This document shows, piece by piece, positions 56,091-64,000 of a DNA stretch of 64,000 nt (positions within the stretch are counted from its first letter, which is position 1; each line of letters opens with the position of its first letter). The stretch comes from Boesenbergia rotunda (taxonomy: Eukaryota > Streptophyta > Magnoliopsida > Zingiberales > Zingiberaceae). Position numbers and translations under genes: made by a program. A model generated the notes under the pieces. The model searched no databases. It was not told where the DNA came from and saw only the letters and a list, made by a program, of their open reading frames with translations. Location of the stretch: the NCBI GenBank assembly GCA_024364735.1, contig JAGFNQ010004023.1, forward strand, positions 114,789 through 178,788. Reading direction: 5' to 3'.

Positions 56091-59000
56091 GGAGATGTTC
56101 CTACGATCTCCCGAATTTGAAGAAGAAGGCATCCGATGCCACATCCTCTTCAGGTATCTTCGTTATTGAATGTTACTCTATTTCTTAGTACACCTGGGTA
56201 CTTGATACTGGGTGTAGCTCACATATATGTAATGACATACACGGGCTAAGGAATAGAAGAAGACTCGTCAAGGGAGAAGCGAATTTGCGAGTTGGAAATG
56301 GAGCAAAGATTGCTGCTATTGCCATCGGAACATATTTGCTAAAGCTCCCTACTGGACTTGTCTTAGAATTGGATAATTGTTATTTTGTTCCTTCGTTAAT
56401 AAAGAACATTGTATCTATTTCATGCTTGAATGAAAAGGGTTACCATTTATCTTTTAGTAACAATTGCTGTTACATAACTTTAAATGGTGCTCTTTATGGG
56501 ACCGGAACTTTATGCAATGGTATCTACACATTAGATTTATCCGGTGACGTTTTCAATATCGAAGTTAGCAACAAACGTGCTCAAATAGATAATCAAATAG
56601 TCTCCTATACGTGGCATTGTCATCTTGGCCATGTAAGCAAGAAACGTATGACCAAATTACACCGATGTGGAATTCTGGAATCATTTGAACCTGGTTCATT
56701 TGATACATGTGAATCATGCTTAAAAGGCAAGATGACCAAATTACCCTTTTCTGAAAAAGAAAAACCAGTGGGAGAATTGCTTGGTCTAATACATACTGAT
56801 GCATGTGGACCAATGTCAACTCTTGTACAAGGAGGCTATAGCTACTTCATTACCTTTATCACTCACGATTCGGGTATGTGTTCTTAATGAAACACAAATC
56901 TGAAGCTTTTGAGAAATTCAATGAGTTCAGAAGTGAAGTAGAGAAACAGCTTGGCAAAAGTATTAAGATACTTCGATCCGATCGGGGTGGTGAATACTTA
57001 AGTCATGAGTTTCAAGATTATCTTAGGGACAATGGAATATTGTCTCAATGGACTCCGCCATATACACCATAGCATAATGGTGTATCTGAGAGGCGTAACC
57101 GAACCTTGATGGACATGGTTAGATCTATGATGAATCATGCAACTCTTCTAAAATCCTTTTGGGGTATGCGCTTAAGACAGTTGTTTACTTGCTAAATAGA
57201 GTCCCGACCAAGGTAGTCTCTACTACTCCATATGAGACATGGAATAGTAAGAAACCTCATTTATCTCACCTAAAGATATGGGGTTGTCCTGCTTATGTAA
57301 AGCGGACTGTATCAGACAAATTAGATGCTAAGTCTGATAAATGTCTATTTATTGGATACCCTAAGGAAACGAAGGGTTACCAATTCTATCATCCCTTGGA
57401 ACAAAAGGTGTTTGTTTCAAGGCATGTTGTATTTCTAGAAAAAGAATTTCTTTTACAAGAAAACAGTGGGAGTAGCATTGAACTTGAAGAAGTTCAAGAA
57501 ACTCCAATAGACATTACAGAGACTCCTAGTCTAGACCCACAACCAATAACTCATAATGATGAGCTATCAGTTGAAACTAAAATGACACCACTTCTTCATA
57601 GGTCTGATAGGACACGCAATATTCTAGAGAGATACGGATTTCTTATAAGTGAATCGAACGACGTGTTACTCATTAACAATGACGAACCTATTAGTTATGA
57701 AGATGTTCTTAAAAATTCAGAAACGGATAAGTGGCTTGAAGCCATGAAGTCGGAAATGGATTCTATGTACAAAAATCAAGTATGGGACTTGGTTAACCCA
57801 CCTGAAGGGATTAAGCCCATAGGGTGCAAGTGGGGTTTCAAGAAGAAAACCGACATGGAAGGTAATGTTGTTACCTTTAAGGCTAGATTAGTGGCAAAAG
57901 GATATCGTCAGAAACAAGAAATTGATTATGACGAAACCTATTCGCCAGTAGCTATGCTTAAATCCATTCGGATGCTCCTGGCCATAGCAGCTCATTATGA
58001 TTATGAGATATGACAAATGGATGTGAAAACAGCTTTCCTTAATGGAAAACTGCTTGAGGATGTATACATGATACAACCTGAAGGTTTCACATCAGTTAAT
58101 AAAACCAAAGTATGCAAGCTTCGACGATCCATATATGGACTAAAGCAAGCATCTAGGAGCTGGAACATCCGTTTTGATGAGACAATCAAAAAGTTTGATT
58201 TCTCACAAAATCCTGACGAACCTTGTGTGTAAAAGAAGGTTAGTGGGAGTGCAGTCGTATTCCTAGTGTTATATGTTGATGACATATTACTTATAGGAAA
58301 TGATATATCAGTCTTATAGTCAGTTAAAATTTGGTTGTCCAAAACTTTCGCCATGAAAGACCTGGGAGAAGCAACCTATATCCTTGGGATTAAAATCTAT
58401 AGAGATAGATCAAAACGGTTGCTTGGTCTTTCGCAGTCTACATATATAGACCGAGTGCTAGAAAGGTTTAGCATGTCGGAATCCAAGAAAGGTTACCTTC
58501 CCATCAGGCATGAGATCAACCTTTCGAAGTCTATGTGTCCGCGCACAGAAGATGAGAGGATTTGCATGAATATGATTCCTTATGCATCCGCGATAGGATC
58601 TATCATGTATGTTATGTTATGTACTAGGCCTGATGTATCGTATGCTCTGAGCGTCACAAGAAGATACCAGTCTGATCCAGGAATGGATCATTGGGTGGCT
58701 GTCAAGACAATCCTCAAGTACTTGAGAAGAACTAATGATGTGTTCCTAATATATGGAGAAGGTGATATGATAATACGTGGGTATACAGATTCCAGTTTCT
58801 AGACAGATAAGGATGACTCCAAATCTCAGTCCGGATACGTATTTATTTTGAATGGAGGTGCAATAAGTTGGAAGAGTTCCAAGCAAGACACTGTAGCGGA
58901 TTCTACCACGGAAGCGTAATATATTGCAGTTTCGGAAGCAGCAAAGGAAGCAGTCTGGATCAAGAAGTTTGTCTCAGAACTTGGTGTGGTTCCAACCATT

Positions 59001-59237
59001 GATGAAGCAATACCGGTTTATTGTGACAACAATGGAGTAATTGCACAAGCGATGGAACCAAGGTCTCATCAGCGATCCAAACATGTGCTTCGCCGCTATC
59101 ATCTGATCAGAGAGATTATAAGTAGGAATGATATACAAATTAAGAAAATTCCCACTGAAAGGAATTTACCGGATCCTTTAACTAAGGACTTGCCTCAAAG
59201 CAAGTTTGAGGGTCATGTTAGAGCCTGTGGTATTTGA
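56091..59237 (+). pseudogene. D pol: protease, integrase, RT, RNase H (broken)
   Basis: A scrap of gag C-terminus (KKKASDATSSSGIFVIE) leads to a stop, then the protease motif TWVLDTGCSSHIC at about 56187-56225. An open frame (56285-56887) holds the protease C-terminus, the integrase zinc finger (HCHLGHVSKKRM ... CESCLKGK) and the first Asp (LIHTDACGPM). DRGGEYLSHEF and a TAG at about 57070 (PYTP then stop) follow. The frame 57159-58013 carries the integrase C-terminus and RT start (GCKWGFKKKTD, VAKGYRQKQEIDYDETYSPV). A stop lies at 58011. Then VKTAFLNG, YGLKQASRSW, LYVDDILLIGN (about 58270), SKTFAMKDLGEATYILGI and RNase H to 59237, with further stops at about 58230, 58315, 58800 and 58918. 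Confidence 0.9.
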
Positions 59238-59272
59238 TACCGTAGCGATTGGCATTAGGCCAAGTGGGAGTT

Positions 59273-61512
59273 TGTTAGTGATATGAGAAAAGTATCCTAA
59301 GGCAATCGCCTTATGATTGTAATCATTTATTTTAATAAATGAATATTCACTATTTGAGTATATATGTTTATGTATTTGATTGAGATCTTAAACTCATTTA
59401 CTGAATGTCCGCAATACAATTCACAGCATGAGAGAATTTGTGATTAATTCACAACTAGTGATTATCTCTACATGTGCAATTGTGAAGTATTGAAATTGTC
59501 CCTAGTCGATGAATTGATAAATAAGGACACTATCAATTCTGTTGAGACTAGCATGGGTTATTCTCTAATCAGTTGATTCTCACTGGCTGGTGACATTGGG
59601 ATGTCCGGAGATAAACATGAATGCTAGTTAAGGGAACTAGTTCATTAGAGTGACTGGCTGTAAAACTTCATATGGTAGTCTATATGTAGATATGTCAATG
59701 AAGTTCTTACTGCAGCTTAAGTGCGATGTTCCTTTGACTTGCGGTGTTCAAGTCATCTAGGTCATGGAATCTTATACTTTGACATCTTAAGCAAGCATCT
59801 CCTAGGAGGTGTGGACCCAGGATGATTGGGTATAAGCCGAAGTGCCCGAAGATGTTTGAACAGCCTAGGATTCACCACTCCTTGCGAGGAGATGTATAGG
59901 AGATGTATACCCAAGGCCTATCGTCGGATTGTTTCTCGAAGCCTCTGGCCAGACCATGACATCTTCAGAGTATGAATCTCTTAAATACATGAGAGTAATT
60001 AGAATCCGTAGGATGAGAAAACATTACTTGGGCTAGGTGTGACGTAGTCAGCCTAATGGGGACTGACACACATAGACCATGTCCTGAACCAAGTGGGTAT
60101 AAGATGGTGAAGGGAATGGGGCACGATTCATTATAGCTGCTGAAGGGTTTCAAAACTGTTTCTGAGGTCAACCGTTGATCTTTCGATTAATTGGCGATCA
60201 TGATGTACTACTAGGTGCCACTCATGATCGTTCTATAATTGGTTAATTATAGACGACCAACATAAATCGAAAGCCTATTTAGTCACACACACTACGAGTA
60301 ATCCGAGGGATTTAAAACGAGTTGAAAATTGGATTTTCCAATCAAGAGAGATTAGGTTTGGTTGAGCCAAACGATAAGTCGAATCTGAATTTATCAGAGA
60401 CGCATCGGAAGCGTAAAATGGCTAAGTCTTTTGAAGACTTAATAGATGAATTAAATTAGTTTAATTCATTGGGTTGTGGCTTGGATGGGCCGGACAAAGA
60501 GGGTCTCCATCCTCTTTGCTTGGCCGACCACAACAAAGGGAGAGAACCATGTTTTTGGTTCAATTTATAAAATAAACTAATTGTGTGGTTTGTTTTATAA
60601 AATTATGGATGATATAAATTTTTATATAATAAACCAAGGTTGGTTTATTTTTCATGGAAATTAAAATGAACCATGGATTGGTTTATTTTATTTTATAAAA
60701 TCAATCATGGATTAATTTACCATGATAAGAAAATTTATTTCATAAGAAAAAAGGAGACTTGGTCGGTTTTTATCATGAATTAAAATATGATAAAACTTGG
60801 CATGATGGAATAAGTCATAGAAAATTTATTCCATAAGAAAAAAGAGACTTGGCGGTTGTGAGACCACTATGTAAAGGACCCAAGGCAAAGGCTTCAAAAA
60901 TCAATCGAAGTATTCTTGCCTGGGCTCTCTCCCTCTCCTCCCTTCTTTCTCTTGGCCGGCCACAAGCTTCTTCTCCCTTCTTCTTGCCGTGAGCACAAGG
61001 AGAAGCACCGAGGCGACGAAGTTCTTCCGTTGGGACGATCTTCCTCTCCGGCCATCATCACCTTGGGATTGGGCGCAAGTCATCTTCCTCCTTCTCGCCG
61101 GAATTGTGATTCCGACCAACCTTGGTAGTGAGTTTTTCCGATGTGATTACTTCTCTCATGGTTTTCTTGTCGCGTTCTCAGAGAATCTAGTAGTTCTCGA
61201 GAACATGAAACTCGTGGCTTTGCGAAGTCATCCCGAAGATACTCGGCGTGGACGCGAATAGAGGCGGAGCTTCCGAGGGACGCTTACGGTTGGATCTCGT
61301 CCCTTCCTTCGAGTTACGCGAGGTAATACGTAAATTAGTTTACGTTTCTGTAAAATTTTAAATATATGATCATGTCTACACAAGATAAAGTTGCATGCTT
61401 AGATGTGTGGTTAAATAATTTGAGAAATTATTTATGCTAAACCTTCCGCTGCACGTAATTAATTTTAAAATTACGAACCCGCATCAATGTCAAAATGCAC
61501 CCGGTCCCAACA
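59273..61512 (+). repeat. 3' LTR of element D
   Basis: 2240 bases, starts right after the polypurine tract. The TATA box is mutated (TATGTAAAGG at about 60869). It carries a small local duplication GGAGATGTATA at 59887-59910 absent from the 5' LTR. Confidence 0.9.
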
Positions 61513-62244
61513 CCCGGGAGGTCCCGGGCGCCCAAGGTCAAGGCCAAAATAGCATGGAAGCAAGAACCACATCGAAACTACACTGGGCTAGGCGCCCAGG
61601 AGGTCCCGGGCGCCCAAGGTCAAAGCCAAAGTGGTAATCGAAGCAAATCAGCCATGAAGCCAGCGGACCAAGTCAAGCTAGGCGCCCAGGAGGTCCCGGG
61701 CACCCCAGTCAGCTCCAGAGGTTGAGTCAAAGGGGATAAGCGCTGACCGAGCTGCGGATTGAGTTTTCCGCAGATGAAGGCACGTGCCAGGCACCCCCAA
61801 CGTCTCAGGCGCCCCCAGGAGCACTATAAAAGGGTGCTCGACCCCAAGGCTTCATCATCACTACTTTCTAACGCTCCAAAGCCTTTCGTTCAATCGCTCC
61901 GCTCCGGCAAACTCCGACTTTGAGATTCCAACACCGACGATGACCCTCTACTCCGAAGTACGATTCACATCGGGCGTCAGTAACGAAAAGTGTAGCTCTT
62001 TTCGTTTACTGCAATATTCTTGTGCTGAAATTTGTAAACCTTTTGCGCGATTATAGAATTGCCCAATGTAAACGGTCAAGGACCATGGGACATGGAGTAG
62101 GAGCCAACCGTGACTCTGAACCAAGAAAAATACTTGTGTTTTTGTGTGATTGTTTTGTTTCCGCTGCATTTACTCTTTCCTTAATCCGAAAAAAAGTTTT
62201 AACGATATTCACCCCCCCCCTCTATCGTTTTTCTCGATCCAACA
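61513..62244 (+). repeat. 3' LTR of A, second part
   Basis: Resumes in the GC-rich palindromic block, includes the TATA box TATAAAAGG at 61825-61833, and ends CGATCCAACA. Together with 51754-52344 it gives about 1323 bases against 1296 for the 5' LTR. Confidence 0.9.
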
Positions 62245-62249
62245 GGTTT

Positions 62250-63394
62250 TACTTGGTTCGGAGTCACGGTCGACTCCTACTCCAAGGACCATGGTCCTTG
62301 ACTGTTTACTTTGGGCAATTCTATAGTCGCAAAAAGAATTTTACAAATTGAGTATAGAAATAGAGCTGAAAATTAAACTTGCAACACTTTTCGTTACCGA
62401 CGCCAGAGGTGGATCAAATTCTGGAGCAGAGGGTTGTTGTCGGCACTGGAATCTCGAAGTCAGAGTTTGTCGGAGTGTAGCGCTTGAACGAAAGTTCATG
62501 GAGCATTTAGAGTAACTGTTGTTCGAAGCCTTGGGGGTGAACCCCCTTTTATAGCACCTATGGGGGCGCCTGTGTCGACGAGGGCGCCTACACGTGGCCT
62601 CTCCTGCGCGATCACTTATCCGCAGGCTCAGTCAGCACTTATCCATCTCACAGGGGCACCTGAGTTGATGGGGGCTCCAGTATGTTCCCGGGCGCCTGAG
62701 CTGAGTATGATCGGAGGCTTCGTGGCAGTTTTGCTTCGCTTTCTTTGGTTTAGCCTTCAACTAGTGTGCCCGTATCCATATGGGCGCCTAGCCCCAGTGA
62801 GGCGCCTCACTCCATTGAGGCGCCTCAGCTGCAAAAAACTAGTCCTTCAATCCCTGCAACCAAGGTTAGTTCCAAAACAAAAAGGAAGCAAACATGATAG
62901 CCATTATTTACAGCCTAAGCTGTCTTGGTTATGACTTTGGGTTTCCCAAATGGAACCCTAGGTCGAACCGACGCCTACTGTTCCCTCGTACGGGGAACGC
63001 GTCCTCACCTACTCCTCTCAGGAGAGTTTACCTTTTGCCAACCGGCTCCTACGGTTGGACTTTTGCCTAATCCACCGGACCAGGTCTTCGTGCCCAGTCC
63101 GCGACCAGGACTTCTTGCCCAACTTCTGGTCAGGTCGTCGGTGCCCAACCCTTTGCCAGGACTTCTTGCCCAGTCCTCGACCAGGACTTCTTTGCCCAAC
63201 TTCCGGTCAGGTCTTCTTGCCCAGTCCTTGACCAGGACTTCTTGCCCAGCCCTTTGCCAGGACTTCTTGCCTAGTATACCTAGGACTTTTCCTGCACACT
63301 TAGTAAGCTTGTTAGATCACAATAACACCTTAACTTTTGAACCCTTTACCATTATCAAAACACAGGTTTGACTTAGGTTCTTCCTGCACCAACA
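62250..63394 (-). repeat. 5' LTR of B, outer part
   Basis: Continues from 40351 after the duplicated GGTTT. It carries the minus-strand TATA box (complement of 62546-62553), the GGGGCGCCTG-type block (62562-62700) and the CAGGACTTC minisatellite (about 63080-63280), and ends CTGCACCAACA. Confidence 0.9.
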
Positions 63395-63937
63395 TATCCT
63401 TTTCTTGCGATCCCTTATAACCTTGATCCCAAGGATGTGTCCCGCTTCTCCTAAATCCTTCATATTAAACTGTTTGGATAACTATACCTTTACGTCTGAT
63501 AACACTTTGTCATTGTTGCCAATGAGCAAAATGTCATCTACGTATAGTATAAGAAATACCACTACATTTCTGTAACATCTCTTATATACACAAGACACAT
63601 CCAGACTCTGAATAAATCTATATGACTGGATTACCTCATCAAAGCAGATGTTCCAAGATCATGAAGCCTGCTTTAATCCATAAATGGACCGTTTAAGCTT
63701 ACACATAAGATGCTCTTTGCCCTTTGCAATGAATCCTTCTGGTTGCTTCATATAGATGTTTTCCTCAAGACTTTCGTTAAGGAAAGCTGTCTTGACATCC
63801 ATCTACCAAACATCATAATACATATGAGTGACAATAGATAACAGAATCTGGATTGACTTAAGCATGACTACTGGCAAAAAGATCTCCTCATAATCAATAC
63901 CCTCTTTCTGAGTATACCATTTCGCAACAAGCCTAGC
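63395..63937 (-). pseudogene. C pol, reverse transcriptase part
   Basis: Minus strand, the piece of element C beyond the B insertion. Reading from 63937: ARLVAKWYTQKEGIDYEEIF, MLKSIQILLSI, then a stop, VKTAFLNESLEENIYMKQPEGF, KRSIYGLKQAS, a stop, the catalytic ILYVDDILLIGNND near 63530, and MKDLGEAGHILGIKVIRDRK at the B junction. The frame is continued by LCLSQASYIDTVL at 29905. Pol upstream of 63937 is cut off by another LTR. Confidence 0.88.
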
Positions 63938-64000
63938 TGTTGGGGCAATCGACCCAAGGATGATCAGGAAGATCATGGTTTTGATGTGTGTGTCAATATG
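63938..64000 (+). repeat. Start of another copia LTR, cut by the window edge
   Basis: TGTTGGGGCAATCGACCC begins abruptly inside the RT sequence of C. The following GATCATGGTTTTGATGTGTGTG resembles the start of SIRE-type LTRs (GGGTTTTGATAATGG in A). Only 63 bases are visible. Confidence 0.55.

Larger units (their letters stand above)
52345..61512 (+). mobile_element. Angela-type retrotransposon D without gag
   Basis: 9168 bases with LTRs of 2151 and 2240 bases (TGTTAGTGATATGAG to CCCGGTCCCAACA), a primer-site-like TGGTATGTGAGCC at 54497, pol, and a polypurine tract (AAGTGGGAGTT) before the 3' LTR. Flanks are GCCGA and CCCGG, not a clean duplication. Angela assignment rests on DRGGEYLSHEF, NGVSERRNRTLMDMVRSMM, KIWGCPAYVKR and VFLEKEFLLQ. 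Confidence 0.88.
40352..62244 (+). mobile_element. SIRE-type retrotransposon A, plus strand, with two nested insertions
   Basis: Exact target duplication GGTTT (40347-40351 and 62245-62249) within the B 5' LTR. Without the insertions at 45554-48613 and 52345-61512 the element is about 9.66 kb: 5' LTR, primer site, gag, spacer, pol, noncoding 3' region, polypurine tract (51740-51753), 3' LTR. It is closest to element E. Gag and pol contain several stops and frameshifts. Confidence 0.93.
29917..63394 (-). mobile_element. SIRE-type retrotransposon B, minus strand, with nested insertions
   Basis: LTRs run from TGTTGGATCGG to CCTGCACCAACA. Flanks are CATCC (29912-29916) and TATCC (63395-63399), a target duplication with one mismatch, and the host C pol reads on across both flanks. 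Without the insertions at 35981-38253 and 40352-62244 the element is about 9.3 kb. Its LTRs differ from those of A and E in the GC-rich block (GGGGCGCCTGAGCTGATGGG type), so B is a separate SIRE subfamily. The coding region is broken. Confidence 0.9.

Overview
The window is plant nuclear DNA made almost entirely of LTR retrotransposons. I found no host gene, rRNA, true tRNA or CRISPR array. Lineages were assigned by reading polyprotein motifs by eye: Ty1/copia of the SIRE/Maximus type, Ty1/copia of the Angela type, long-LTR Ty3/gypsy elements beginning TGTAACGCCC (Tekay/Del-like), and a Ty3/gypsy Tat-like remnant. Such dense nesting suggests an intergenic block of a medium to large angiosperm genome. 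The species cannot be told; a monocot is only a guess.

Left third (1-29047). A Tekay-like LTR fragment (1-943) is followed by an unassigned AT-rich stretch that ends in an LTR-like segment (944-2808), a truncated Angela-type LTR (2809-4499), and a Tat-like gypsy remnant. The Tat LTR (5333-5605 plus 15155-15619) is split by a complete but mutated minus-strand SIRE element E (5606-15149, target duplication ATACG). Next come an old minus-strand SIRE pol fragment (15620-16575), a plus-strand SIRE derivative F without pol but with an Asn-rich repeat ORF (16576-20279), a gypsy element G whose interior is missing at a single N (23243), a truncated Tekay-like LTR (24448-26578), and a cluster of head-to-head tRNA-like repeat units (26579-27352).

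Right two thirds (27353-64000) are one nest of insertions. A minus-strand Angela element C (LTR about 27353-29047, pol 29048-29916 and 63395-63937) is interrupted by minus-strand SIRE element B (29917-63394). B carries a composite insertion in its gag-pol spacer (35981-38253, duplication GTTTT). In its 5' LTR it carries plus-strand SIRE element A (40352-62244, perfect duplication GGTTT). A is interrupted by a 3.06-kb solo Tekay-like LTR (45554-48613, duplication ACTAC), and its 3' LTR is interrupted by Angela element D (52345-61512). Another LTR starts at 63938 inside C and runs off the window.

No element has an intact polyprotein: all carry stops, frameshifts or missing domains. The most interesting signals are antisense tRNA-like A-box/B-box modules at the same place in four Tekay-like LTRs, short units that look like detached copies of that LTR end (some in inverted pairs), an Angela element with noncoding DNA in place of gag, a pol-less SIRE with an in-frame 18-residue Asn-rich repeat, a conserved SIRE gag-pol spacer that may be an intron, and a probable chimeric assembly join at 23243.
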